A stretch of DNA of 64,000 bases from Candidatus Methylopumilus universalis. Its GTDB lineage: Bacteria; Pseudomonadota; Gammaproteobacteria; Burkholderiales; Methylophilaceae. The stretch lies in assembly GCA_945883335.1 (NCBI GenBank), contig CAMCXI010000004.1:124001-188000 (forward strand). Direction: 5' to 3'. Made by a program: the position numbers and the translations under genes. Positions 34,611 to 43,051 of the stretch are shown here, in pieces. The notes under the pieces were generated by a model. That model was not told the DNA's origin. It ran no database searches and worked only from the letters and a program-made list of their open reading frames with translations. Position 1 is the stretch's first letter. Each line of letters opens with the position of its first letter.

Positions 34611-36350
34611 ATGAACAGTCAGTCTAAAAGTGCAAATCTAGGCCAACTCAGCCGATTGAGTGATGCCCACATGATGTTAAAAAATAGGTTGCCAAAACCA
34701 ATGCTAATTAAACCTATCGTTCTGGCTATTGCGACTATGTCGTTGGGGTTTGCTGTGAATGCGGCACATGCCGGCGAGCGTGAATCCTTAGAGCAGCTTC
34801 GTTCCACCACAGTCAGTTTAGTGAATTTGTTAGTGCAAGAAGGTGTGCTGAGTAAGGCAAAGGCAGAAGACTTGTTAAGACAAGCTAGCCAAGATGCCGT
34901 AAAAGCGCGTGAAAAAGATGCGCTTGCTGAAGCAGAAAAAGCGCAACCTAATCCACAAGACGCTGGCGTAGAAAAAGTTATCGATGAAAAAATGGTGCGT
35001 GTGCAATACGTTCCAGATATTGTCAAACAAGAGATTAAGGACGAGATCAAAAAAGAGGTGATGACTAAACTTAACTACAAGGCGGGTGAGAGACTAGGCT
35101 TGCCAGATTGGATTGACCGCTTTCAATGGGAAGGCGATTTGCGTTTACGCTATCAAGGCGATCGTTTTGCTGAAGGCAACCCTTCGGCTAATATTTATAA
35201 TGTGGCTAATTTTAATAGCCCAAATCAAACTAACACCACGGAAGACCAAGATAGGATGCGTATCCGTGCTCGTCTAGGCGTGAATGTGAAAGTGAATGAT
35301 TGGATGAAGGCAGGGCTTAGGATAACGACGGGTAGCGCAAACGACCCAACCTCACATAATCAGACGCTAGGCACTAAATATGCTAAACACAATTTTGGCT
35401 TAGATCTTGCTTATCTCAAAGCCGAAGTTAAGCCATGGCTAAATTTGGTGGGAGGTCGTTTTGCTAACCCATGGCTACACACGGATTTGGTATGGGATCC
35501 TGATTTAACATTCGACGGTGTAGCAGCAAGCTTCACGCCTAAAATTACTGATAGTTGGTCTAGCTTTTTAACCCTAGGTGCATTCCCTCTTGAACAAACT
35601 GAAGTTCGTCCATATAATGCCCTAACTGGGGTGTATGGCAAAAATAAGGCTAAAAGTAAATGGATGTATGGCTCGCAGGTTGGGATTAAATGGACCTCGC
35701 CTAACTTATCCACGGTGAAATTAGGTTTGGCTATGTACGACTTTAGTAACGTGGAAGGAATAAAAAACACTGTAGATGATCAAGCATATGATGCTACAAC
35801 ACCATCTTTTAGGACTAAGGGTAACTCCTACTATAATATTACATTTAACCCGACCGACGACCTTACTGAAAAGTATGGACTTGTCTCGAAATTCCGAACG
35901 CTTAACTTAACTGGCCAAGTAGATATTGCGACCTTTAACCCTGTGCATGTCATCCTAACTGGTGATTATGTCCGCAACATCGGCTTTGACGCGCAAGAAA
36001 TCTCTAATAGAACTGGTCTCGCGCCTTCAAAAGAAGTGAACGGCTACCAAGTTAAGCTCGCTGTGGGTATGCCGAACACCTATCAAGCAAATGAATGGCA
36101 GGCGTTTGCTGCCTATAAATACCTAGAGGCTGATGCGGTGTTAGATTCCTACACTGACTCGGCTTTCCATTTGGGTGGCACTAATGCTAAGGGCTGGATT
36201 GTGGGAGCAAGTTATGGGATCGACAAAAATACCTGGTTAACTGCTGGATGGTTTAGTGCTGATGAAATTAGTCCAAGACTCAGTAGAGGAGTTGCAATAG
36301 CGCCACTCAATATCGATGTGCTGAGGCTTGATTTGATCGCTAAATTTTAA
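34611..36350 (+). CDS. Putative outer-membrane porin
   Basis: About 579 residues. The signal-type sequence ends NAAHA after an unusually long N-terminal extension, whose true start is uncertain between 34527, 34611 and later ATGs; 34611 has AGGA nearby. A short helical or coiled segment follows (LEQLRSTTVSLVNLLVQEG, typical of some proteobacterial porins), then KGE-rich helices. The barrel begins about residue 170 (FQWEGDLRLRYQGDRFAE) with alternating strands and ends in LDLIAKF with terminal Phe. It resembles the putative porin family that carries an N-terminal coiled domain. Located after TonB, it may be the outer-membrane partner of the ExbB-TonB system. Confidence 0.85.
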   Translation: MNSQSKSANLGQLSRLSDAHMMLKNRLPKPMLIKPIVLAIATMSLGFAVNAAHAGERESLEQLRSTTVSLVNLLVQEGVLSKAKAEDLLRQASQDAVKAREKDALAEAEKAQPNPQDAGVEKVIDEKMVRVQYVPDIVKQEIKDEIKKEVMTKLNYKAGERLGLPDWIDRFQWEGDLRLRYQGDRFAEGNPSANIYNVANFNSPNQTNTTEDQDRMRIRARLGVNVKVNDWMKAGLRITTGSANDPTSHNQTLGTKYAKHNFGLDLAYLKAEVKPWLNLVGGRFANPWLHTDLVWDPDLTFDGVAASFTPKITDSWSSFLTLGAFPLEQTEVRPYNALTGVYGKNKAKSKWMYGSQVGIKWTSPNLSTVKLGLAMYDFSNVEGIKNTVDDQAYDATTPSFRTKGNSYYNITFNPTDDLTEKYGLVSKFRTLNLTGQVDIATFNPVHVILTGDYVRNIGFDAQEISNRTGLAPSKEVNGYQVKLAVGMPNTYQANEWQAFAAYKYLEADAVLDSYTDSAFHLGGTNAKGWIVGASYGIDKNTWLTAGWFSADEISPRLSRGVAIAPLNIDVLRLDLIAKF

Positions 36351-36361
36351 GGCGACGACGA

Positions 36362-37054
36362 ATGGAAAACACGATCATGAAGTCTATTTCGGGGCCTAAT
36401 AAAATCATCCTTGCGCTATTGCTCACTGCGAGTTTCTTGGCGAATCCTGCCCTAGCGGCGGCTAAGAAAGACAAAGCCTCACGCCGTGCGCAGCAAATGG
36501 TGCAGCAGATTCAGCAAGAAAAAGCGCAGTTGCAGAGCCAACTTGATCAGGCAATGCAAGCAAAAGTCTTGTTAGATGCGGATATGGCAAAAGCCCAAGA
36601 AGAAAGCGCCAGCCTAAAAACCAAGTTAGGCGCTGCGAACCGCAAGATTGAAGGCTTAGAAATTAGCTTAAAAGAAATGACGGCAGAACGCTTGGCGTTT
36701 GAAGCGAAATTGCTCAAAACGCAAACGGAGCTAGAAGCCACTAAAACGGCTTTGAATGAGCTTGATGTGAAATATCAGGCGAATTTGTATGATCTCAAAG
36801 TGAACGAGCAGCAACGCGCTAACTTAACTGCCACCACCATTCAAAAAACCAAGGTGATTGATGCTTGCCTAACTAAGAATGCTAAGCTCTATGACTACGG
36901 TTTAGAGCTTGTGAAGCTATATGAGAATCCTAGTTTGTACAAACAAGTGGTGCTCACCGAGAAGTTTTCTCAACTCAAACGCGTGGAACTTGAGAATATT
37001 TTGCAAAACTATAATGACAAAATAGACCTAGAAAAGGCGACTGGTTTTCAGTAA
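36362..37054 (+). CDS. Periplasmic coiled-coil protein of unknown function
   Basis: A 230-residue protein with a signal peptide (ending NPALA, near residue 33). A long coiled coil (about 40-150) is rich in Gln, Lys, Glu and Ala (VQQIQQEKAQLQSQLDQ and on to ETELEATKTALNEL-like heptads). The short C-terminal part has ATTIQKTKVIDACLTKNAKL and one cysteine. No enzymatic motif was seen. It begins 11 bases after the porin stop and is probably the last gene of the ExbB-TonB-porin operon, so it may bridge or scaffold that complex in the periplasm. This is inference from position. Confidence 0.8.
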   Translation: MENTIMKSISGPNKIILALLLTASFLANPALAAAKKDKASRRAQQMVQQIQQEKAQLQSQLDQAMQAKVLLDADMAKAQEESASLKTKLGAANRKIEGLEISLKEMTAERLAFEAKLLKTQTELEATKTALNELDVKYQANLYDLKVNEQQRANLTATTIQKTKVIDACLTKNAKLYDYGLELVKLYENPSLYKQVVLTEKFSQLKRVELENILQNYNDKIDLEKATGFQ

Positions 37055-37121
37055 TAGGATTCTATCCTTAGATCAAGTTTCAAAAGTACCATCCCAAAAG
37101 CGCAATATCAAAATCCCACAT

Positions 37122-37151
37122 AACTAGCTTTTTATTTCTTAAAAGCTAGTT
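37122..37151. repeat. Hairpin-forming inverted repeat after the coiled-coil gene
   Basis: An eleven-base perfect inverted repeat AACTAGCTTTT (37122-37132) / AAAAGCTAGTT (37141-37151) with an eight-base loop. There is no T run after it, so it may be a weak terminator or an operator rather than a standard terminator. Confidence 0.6.
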
Positions 37152-37154
37152 ATC

Positions 37155-37188
37155 CTGTCATGTAAATGACACACACAACAATTAGAGT
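37155..37188 (+). promoter_or_regulatory. Candidate Pho-box-like site upstream of the EAL-CBS-GGDEF gene
   Basis: CTGTCAT (37155-37161), seven of seven to the Pho unit, is followed after four bases by ATGACAC (37166-37172), four of seven. Ten bases later lies TAGAGT, a -10-like hexamer with four of six matches. The two units also form a palindrome (GTCAT/ATGAC), so another dimeric regulator is an equal possibility. Confidence 0.3.
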
Positions 37189-37221
37189 GAGGTATCGAAG
37201 TTTTTACTGGACCTTTTATTC

Positions 37222-39027
37222 GTGCCACCTAATTCCAATAGCCTGCCGCTTGACGAACTTCAGCTCTATTCCAAGGAAAAGCTCGACCTGGGTTTAGCAG
37301 TGTTCCTGCGTGATAATCGTCTTCAGGCGAGCTTCCAGCCAATCTTCGATTTGAATACCACCAAAGTGCTCGGCTTTGAGGGCATGGCACCTATTGAGCT
37401 GATTCGCGCCGCGAGAGTGAGCTCAAACTTGGTCGAGGGGGAGTATCTTGGCCGTCATCTGGTGCTAGCGTCGTTTGCTAACCAGGGCTTCCAAGGTAAA
37501 ATTTTCTTAAACGTGAGCTTAGATGTGCTGTTGCAGTCTGAAGCAAAAACCGGGGAAACGCTGAAATATTTAGCAGAGTTTGGTTTGTCACCGAGTCAGG
37601 TGGTGATCAAGCTCAGTCGATCCGAAAGCGGTGCGGATGTTGCATTGCTCACACAAGCTTGTGCGCATTATCGTGCCATGGGATTTCAGCTGGCGATTTG
37701 TAGCCTCAATCAAGGCTTCTCTGGCTTAAGTTTGTGGTCAGAAATAAAACCTGAATACGTGCAGCTCGATAAAGACTTTATCGATGGCATTCATCACGAC
37801 AAGGTGAAACTTCAAATCGCTCGGTCTATTTATGAGGTGGCATCTCAGTCAAGTGCCAAAGTCATTGCCGAAGGGGTTAACCATCCTTTAGATCTGATGA
37901 CGATCCGCGATCTAGGGGTTGACCTTGGGCAAGGAAGTTGTCTCGCTGAAACAGCGGTGACCCCCGAGCAAGTTCTGCCTGAGGCGGTGATTAAATCTTT
38001 ATTGCGCGTTAACGCCCCCCATGAAAATGTGTTGCAAACACGGGCAACCGTTTCTAAATTACATAAATACGTGACGCCCGTCAGCCCATCAGACACGAAT
38101 GAAGAAGTGTTCAGACGGTTTGAATTGCATCCTGATCTGCATGCAGTCCCTGTGGTGCAAGCAACTAAGCCTTTGGGACTCATCAATCGTAGCGCGATGA
38201 TTGATCACTATGCACGCCCATATCGCCGCGAGTTATACGGGGATAAATCATGTGTCACCATGATGGATGATGCATCGATTATTGTGGAACACCACACCAC
38301 GGTGCAAGACCTCACCGATTTGATTTTAAAGAGCGATCCGCGACATCTATCTTCGGGCTTTATCGTTGCCGATACCGGTGTGTATCTGGGGATGGGTAAC
38401 GGTCATGATTTATTGCGTTTAATTTCAACGCTACAACTAAATGCGGCGCGTTACGCCAACCCCTTGACATTGCTGCCTGGCAACATCCCCATTTGCGAAC
38501 AAATCGATCTACTTATTCAGGCAAGCGCATCGTTTGTGGTTTGCTACTTGGATTTAGACCACTTTAAACCCTTTAATGACGTGTATGGCTTCCAAAAAGG
38601 GGATGAGTTGATTCAACTCACGGCACGATTAATCAGTAAAGCCTGTGGCATGTTTGATTTTGTTGGCCATATTGGCGGTGATGACTTTATTGTGCTGTTT
38701 CAAAGTACTGATTGGGAGCAGCGTTGTTATGACTTTCTGGATGACGTGGCCATGGCTTTCCCGCAGGTGTATGACGAAGAGGATCGATTGCGTGGTGGGA
38801 TTGAGGCGGAAGATAGAAAAGGCATCAAGCACTTCTACCCGATTCTGACCATCTCTGTTGCCGCGGTGAAGGTGTCACCAGGCATGTTTGCATCACACCA
38901 TGAAGTCTCTGAAGCCTGCACTAGCGCCAAGAAATATGCCAAGCGCATTACAGGGAATAACTTGTTTATTGAACGCCGACTGCCTTTAGTCCCATCTTCA
39001 AATCACGAGTCAGAACAGCAGCATTAA
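37222..39027 (+). CDS. EAL-CBS-GGDEF protein, probable c-di-GMP synthase with degenerate EAL
   Basis: A 601-residue cytoplasmic protein with no membrane span. The N-terminal EAL domain (about 20-265) is degenerate: the EAL triplet is EGM, the catalytic Asp-Asp of DDFGTG is replaced around LAICSLNQGF, and the TE-type motif is absent. It is therefore probably a regulatory c-di-GMP-binding or inactive domain. A pair of CBS domains (about 280-415) could bind nucleotides. The GGDEF domain (about 425-590) keeps HIGGDDFIVLF and is probably active; an upstream RxxD inhibitory site is not seen. It likely controls the EPS and secretion genes around it through c-di-GMP. The GTG at 37222 is assumed as start, with a poor ribosome-binding site. 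Confidence 0.88.
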   Translation: MPPNSNSLPLDELQLYSKEKLDLGLAVFLRDNRLQASFQPIFDLNTTKVLGFEGMAPIELIRAARVSSNLVEGEYLGRHLVLASFANQGFQGKIFLNVSLDVLLQSEAKTGETLKYLAEFGLSPSQVVIKLSRSESGADVALLTQACAHYRAMGFQLAICSLNQGFSGLSLWSEIKPEYVQLDKDFIDGIHHDKVKLQIARSIYEVASQSSAKVIAEGVNHPLDLMTIRDLGVDLGQGSCLAETAVTPEQVLPEAVIKSLLRVNAPHENVLQTRATVSKLHKYVTPVSPSDTNEEVFRRFELHPDLHAVPVVQATKPLGLINRSAMIDHYARPYRRELYGDKSCVTMMDDASIIVEHHTTVQDLTDLILKSDPRHLSSGFIVADTGVYLGMGNGHDLLRLISTLQLNAARYANPLTLLPGNIPICEQIDLLIQASASFVVCYLDLDHFKPFNDVYGFQKGDELIQLTARLISKACGMFDFVGHIGGDDFIVLFQSTDWEQRCYDFLDDVAMAFPQVYDEEDRLRGGIEAEDRKGIKHFYPILTISVAAVKVSPGMFASHHEVSEACTSAKKYAKRITGNNLFIERRLPLVPSSNHESEQQH

Positions 39028-39078
39028 GCGATAAGCTCTGAGCCTTAGCTAGACTTTTTTCGCTAGGCCGTAGTTTTC

Positions 39079-39690
39079 TTAATATGGGGTTTTTTTAGAG
39101 AGAAGCTTGTTACTTAGTGCTATCGCCACCACGCTGATGGCAAGGCTGAGCATGATCAGCCCACCCCCATTCAAAAAATCACTCCAATATAACAGCAAGC
39201 CATGCGCGTCACCTGTTGCATTAAGCACTTTTTCTAGGTCGGCCCACAGCATATAAATAAATTGCATGGGAAAATCAAGCAGCATCAAAGTAAGAATGAA
39301 TGGCGCTCCTATGCTGACGCGATAACAGTATGTTTGATAAGGCGTCGCCGGCTCCCTAACTGGCCAAGCGAGGACTAAGGTAAAAAAAATGATGAGGGGT
39401 TGCAAAGCAAAATCAAGCGGAATGCGACTGCCACTTAATAGTGTGTTTTCGATGACAAAGTATTGCTCACCAATAAAAAATGGGCGGCTCACCAAGCCCT
39501 CAAATTGCACAAACTGCTGGCCTTGCAGCTGCGTAATGCTTAAAGATGCAATATCAATGCGGCTATCCAGATGAAGCATGGTGAATCGATAAAGCGGCAT
39601 CAGTGCTTCAATTAAGTATCGGCCATACCAGTGAGCGAGGGCAGTGAGGCTAATGCCAATTAATAAAAATCGCAGGCTGCTTGGTCTCAT
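39079..39690 (-). CDS. Exosortase H-associated membrane protein
   Basis: A 203-residue membrane protein with hydrophobic spans near residues 10-30, 100-120, 130-160 and 170-195. No enzymatic motif was recognised. It overlaps the exosortase stop by one base (TAATG) and follows it in a three-gene unit with a subtilase, so it is taken to be the accessory membrane protein regularly encoded beside XrtH. That pairing is from family knowledge and position, not from a catalytic signature. It is convergent with the GGDEF gene, with about 50 bases between them. Confidence 0.75.
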   Translation of the reverse strand: MRPSSLRFLLIGISLTALAHWYGRYLIEALMPLYRFTMLHLDSRIDIASLSITQLQGQQFVQFEGLVSRPFFIGEQYFVIENTLLSGSRIPLDFALQPLIIFFTLVLAWPVREPATPYQTYCYRVSIGAPFILTLMLLDFPMQFIYMLWADLEKVLNATGDAHGLLLYWSDFLNGGGLIMLSLAISVVAIALSNKLLSKKTPY

Positions 39691-40316
39691 TAGGAGGCAG
39701 CGTGCTTAGGACAGCATCGGCTTGCGTGTGGTTGATTTTTTAGTAGCCAGTAATGGTAAAACAAGCCGGCAATGGCAATTAAGGCTAATGGGGCGATAGT
39801 GCCATGCAGCAGTTGAAACAAGGCTTTATCAGCACGGAAGGCATAAAACAAAATTAATATGCGGATTTCATTGACGGTGTAAATTAGGACTAATCCAAGA
39901 ATGATGCCGGAGAGCTTTGCGCGCCAAGCCATCGTGACACTAAATAGGCCTGCGATGAGAATAAATAAGGCTTCAATGCCTTCACAGCCTATCTTAATCA
40001 CTAAACCACCCCCGGGCGCTAAAATTTGATTGCCTAAGGCACTAGCTTGAATTTGCGGCGTGAGCAGATGGATCAACATCACCGCAGGCTTGACGGTGAC
40101 GGTGCCGCGAATGAAGTGGCCGATGGCGTCATCGCGCACCATTTGCCAGCCCGCTTGCATGAGGATGAAAAGTAAAATAAACACCAGGGCTTGTGTTAAG
40201 AGCGAGCTTGCTTGGTTTGGCTTATCTTGATGCGGATTTTCCTGATAGTCTTTTTCTTGGCTGGGCCATTCCGACTGGTCCGGCCAATAATCGACGCCTG
40301 GAATGGGCTTAGCCAT
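39690..40316 (-). CDS. xrtH: Exosortase H (IPTL-CTERM-specific sorting transpeptidase)
   Basis: A 208-residue polytopic exosortase. The three catalytic residues of the family are in place: Cys111 in IKIGCEGIEALF, Arg152 in TVNEIRILIL, and His171 in FQLLHGTIAP. The GCEGIE context and small size fit XrtH rather than the PEP-CTERM enzymes, which have ACSG. The gene stands directly after a protease bearing an IPTL-CTERM tail, the known partner signal. It is expected to cleave that tail at the inner membrane and pass the protein to an envelope anchor. Both of its boundaries are one-base overlaps (TAATG), indicating a tight operon. Confidence 0.88.
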   Translation of the reverse strand: MAKPIPGVDYWPDQSEWPSQEKDYQENPHQDKPNQASSLLTQALVFILLFILMQAGWQMVRDDAIGHFIRGTVTVKPAVMLIHLLTPQIQASALGNQILAPGGGLVIKIGCEGIEALFILIAGLFSVTMAWRAKLSGIILGLVLIYTVNEIRILILFYAFRADKALFQLLHGTIAPLALIAIAGLFYHYWLLKNQPHASRCCPKHAAS

Positions 40317-42574
40317 TAACGGCCTTTCCCTTTACTTTGCATCGGGCGATTTGGCTTGAGTGATCTTAATTGGGCTTGGCGGCCGATGGCAATCATCAGT
40401 GCCATCATGAAGATCATTCCCCACTCAGGCAGCGTTGGGCCATCCCCCATCTCTGAGCTGGCGCTGATCGCAACTGGCATGGACGCCGCATTATTGACTT
40501 GGGTGCTGTCTGGTAAATCTGAGCTGACGCTTGCCAAGAGCTGGGTGTTGCTGCCGATGCTATTCCACTGCACCTGCATGGTCACTGAGACGGGGCTATT
40601 GACGCCTAGCGTGCCAAGTAGGCAATTCACAATATTACTGGTGACTGCGCAATTAGCGTTGCTTGACACAAAAGTCGCGCCCGTGGGGAGTGTGGTGGTG
40701 GCTACCACATTTGTTGCGGCTTGTGGGCCGGTATTATTCACGCTAATTAGGTAAGGCTGCGAAGTGCCCAGGGTAATAGCAGCAGGGCCGCTAATACTCA
40801 CGCTTAAATTGGCATTCGCAAGAGGGTCGAGACGCCAATTGAGCTGAAGAAATCCAGCGGCACCGTCAGCACCATCGACCGCAATGTTATACTTCTGTCC
40901 AGCTTGGACTTGCAGTAACACACTACTGTTACCTCCGCCAAAGTCATCATTGTCATTGGAAGTAATATTGCTTAAGCTGTTAACGGCAGTACCCGTATAA
41001 ACCGCTAGCAGGGTGTCATAATTACTGTCGTGGGTATCAATACTGAGTTGTCCGCTTGCTGGGGCTGTCCATTTCCACCACACCGATTGGCCGCCAATGT
41101 TACCCGCATGGTTAGGTTCGTCCGATTCTTTGGTGGCTAATATAGATGAGCTGCTTATGCTGCCACTATTGTTGGTATTGGGGAGTGCGCTGGCAGAGTC
41201 GAAATGGTTATTGGTGGGGATACTAGCGAGCGCTTGGAGCAAATCTAATCTCGGAAAGCTTAAGTGATTGCGCGGGTCAGTCACCCTAGGCACTCTGCTA
41301 TTCGTTAAGCGATCTTGGAGTTGGGTGGCGTCTTCGGACGGAAACGCAGAACGCAACACCGCAATTGCCCCAGCCACATGCGGTGCGGCTTGGGAGGTGC
41401 CACTGAGCGTTATACCCGCGGAAGTAATATTAACGCCTGGGGCTAATATTTTGAGGAAGCTGGCGCTATTTGAAAAGCACACCACTTGATCGGCGGCTGT
41501 CGTTGTATCGGTACAGCCAGTCCCCCAAGTGATAGCACCCAAATTATTGTCGTAAACAGCGCCCACGGACACGGCATCTGGCGCGCAAGCTGGGCTGCTT
41601 AGCCCGTCGTTATAACCACCATTCCCTGCTGCGACCACCACGCTAATCCCTGCATTTTTAGCGCGGCTGATGGCGCTCGCTGACCAATCGTTATTGCAAG
41701 GGCTAGCAAATTTATCTGAGCCGCCAAGACTGAGGTTAATGGAGGCGATGTTATACGTACCCTGATTATGGATGCCCCAATCAATGGCGGCAATAATGTC
41801 ATTGGGGTAGGCGCGAGCAACTGTATCAAAGACATTGAAGGAGATGATTTTACTCGCAGGGGCTACCCCAAGCACGGTCGCAGCGACATTGGTACCGTGA
41901 TTATGATTGGTCGCTGCCTGACGAATGCCAGTGAATAGGTTTGAAGTCACTTGATCTAGAGAAGCAATCACCTTACAACTCGAGGGGGAGGCTATCCCAG
42001 TACACGATCCAAAATCAGCCTTGGTGTAATCGACGCCGTTGTCTATCACGACTACTGAGGTGCCAGCCCCTTGCTTGCCCAATTTGTATGACAGTGGTTG
42101 ATTGATCAGGCTGAAATTTTGAGTGGAAACGAGATGCATTTTCTCGTTGATATGCACGGCTTTAACCCCGGTTCGCGCAATAAAAGCTTCTAGCGCAGCT
42201 TTGGATTTGAAACGTTTAAAGCCCATCGGCAAATGGCTGTAGCTTTGTAAGTCTTCAATCTCTGGGCGCCTAATCGGCAAATCGACCTGATCTTTAAGGG
42301 CTTTATATTTTTGGACTTTATAGGCGCGAATTTCGTCATTATCGCGGCGTTTAGCGAGTCTACTGCGCATCGTCTTGGTGACAGTTTCAATCTCTGCATC
42401 GTCGTACTCGATGATGAGATCAACCGGATTACCTGCGTCAAGCTCGCGGCTAAGCCGGTCTGATAATGCTGGGGGGAGGGTAGCCGCTGCTATCGCAAGC
42501 TGCGAAAAGCTTAACTGCGTGAGCAGCGTTAAACATAAGACGCCAATTAAGCGGTTGAGATTAACGGGTGCCAT
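40316..42574 (-). CDS. Subtilisin-like serine protease with DUF11 domain and IPTL-CTERM sorting tail
   Basis: A 752-residue exported S8 protease with a signal peptide (about 1-30). The catalytic triad is visible as Asp178 (VVVIDNGVD), His226 (NHNHGTNVAA) and Ser394 (LSGTSQAAPHVAGA), with the oxyanion Asn in VVVAAGNGG. A prodomain lies before Asp178. After the protease domain come a PPC-like beta domain (SVWWKWTAPASGQLSID) and a DUF11-type domain (about 585-700; VSVNNTGPQAATNVVATTTL-like). The last 41 residues have an IPTL-CTERM-like signal, GPTLPEWGMIFMMALMIAI plus a basic end. It is therefore a probable surface-anchored protease processed by the downstream XrtH. The stop overlaps the xrtH start. 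Confidence 0.92.
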   Translation of the reverse strand: MAPVNLNRLIGVLCLTLLTQLSFSQLAIAAATLPPALSDRLSRELDAGNPVDLIIEYDDAEIETVTKTMRSRLAKRRDNDEIRAYKVQKYKALKDQVDLPIRRPEIEDLQSYSHLPMGFKRFKSKAALEAFIARTGVKAVHINEKMHLVSTQNFSLINQPLSYKLGKQGAGTSVVVIDNGVDYTKADFGSCTGIASPSSCKVIASLDQVTSNLFTGIRQAATNHNHGTNVAATVLGVAPASKIISFNVFDTVARAYPNDIIAAIDWGIHNQGTYNIASINLSLGGSDKFASPCNNDWSASAISRAKNAGISVVVAAGNGGYNDGLSSPACAPDAVSVGAVYDNNLGAITWGTGCTDTTTAADQVVCFSNSASFLKILAPGVNITSAGITLSGTSQAAPHVAGAIAVLRSAFPSEDATQLQDRLTNSRVPRVTDPRNHLSFPRLDLLQALASIPTNNHFDSASALPNTNNSGSISSSSILATKESDEPNHAGNIGGQSVWWKWTAPASGQLSIDTHDSNYDTLLAVYTGTAVNSLSNITSNDNDDFGGGNSSVLLQVQAGQKYNIAVDGADGAAGFLQLNWRLDPLANANLSVSISGPAAITLGTSQPYLISVNNTGPQAATNVVATTTLPTGATFVSSNANCAVTSNIVNCLLGTLGVNSPVSVTMQVQWNSIGSNTQLLASVSSDLPDSTQVNNAASMPVAISASSEMGDGPTLPEWGMIFMMALMIAIGRQAQLRSLKPNRPMQSKGKGR

Positions 42575-42667
42575 GGTGATGCATTTCTATTCCATATTGA
42601 TCGTTTCGCTAATGATAGGCCTGCTGCTAGACTAAATCTAGGCTACCTTTAGCTAGGTCATATTGTC

Positions 42668-43051
42668 TTAATCTTTAATCCAGCCCAATTTCTTTTTGAT
42701 CCAATAATCCGGCAATATCGCCAGCAAGCAACCAAGTGCATCAGCGGCGTAGTCGCCGATGTCTGCTGATCGGCCAGGAATAGATAGTTGGGCAATTTCA
42801 TCGCAAGCTGCAACGCTGACCGTCATCAGCAGCACAAGCGGTAAGGGCATTTTTCGGAAGGCTAACCCAATCAGCATGGCCATGAGGCCATAGGTGCCAA
42901 GATGCACGACCTTATCCCAGGGCGCATTAAACAAGCTGCCAGCACCTGGTTGCCTGCCGCCAATAAAAATTCCAGTAAGCATGAGCACCAAGCCGATCAT
43001 GGCGAGTACTTGCACCCAGCGATGTTTGTATTGATGTGGTTTAGTAGGCAT
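42668..43051 (-). CDS. VanZ-like small membrane protein
   Basis: A 127-residue protein with four hydrophobic segments (about 13-30, 48-62, 68-83 and 102-118). The VanZ-family pattern shows in WDKVVHLGTYGLMAMLIGL and ACDEIAQLSIPGRSADIGDY, where DKxxH and the Asp/Gly-rich DxxD-like loop are characteristic. VanZ-like proteins often occur in exopolysaccharide loci, but their function is unknown. Its start overlaps the 3' end of the epsB gene by 11 bases, so it is co-transcribed with it. Confidence 0.85.
   Translation of the reverse strand: MPTKPHQYKHRWVQVLAMIGLVLMLTGIFIGGRQPGAGSLFNAPWDKVVHLGTYGLMAMLIGLAFRKMPLPLVLLMTVSVAACDEIAQLSIPGRSADIGDYAADALGCLLAILPDYWIKKKLGWIKD

Noticed and set aside
39028-39078. 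Possible bidirectional terminator between the convergent GGDEF and exosortase-associated genes
   Set aside because: Stem has a bulge and T runs are misplaced; not convincing.
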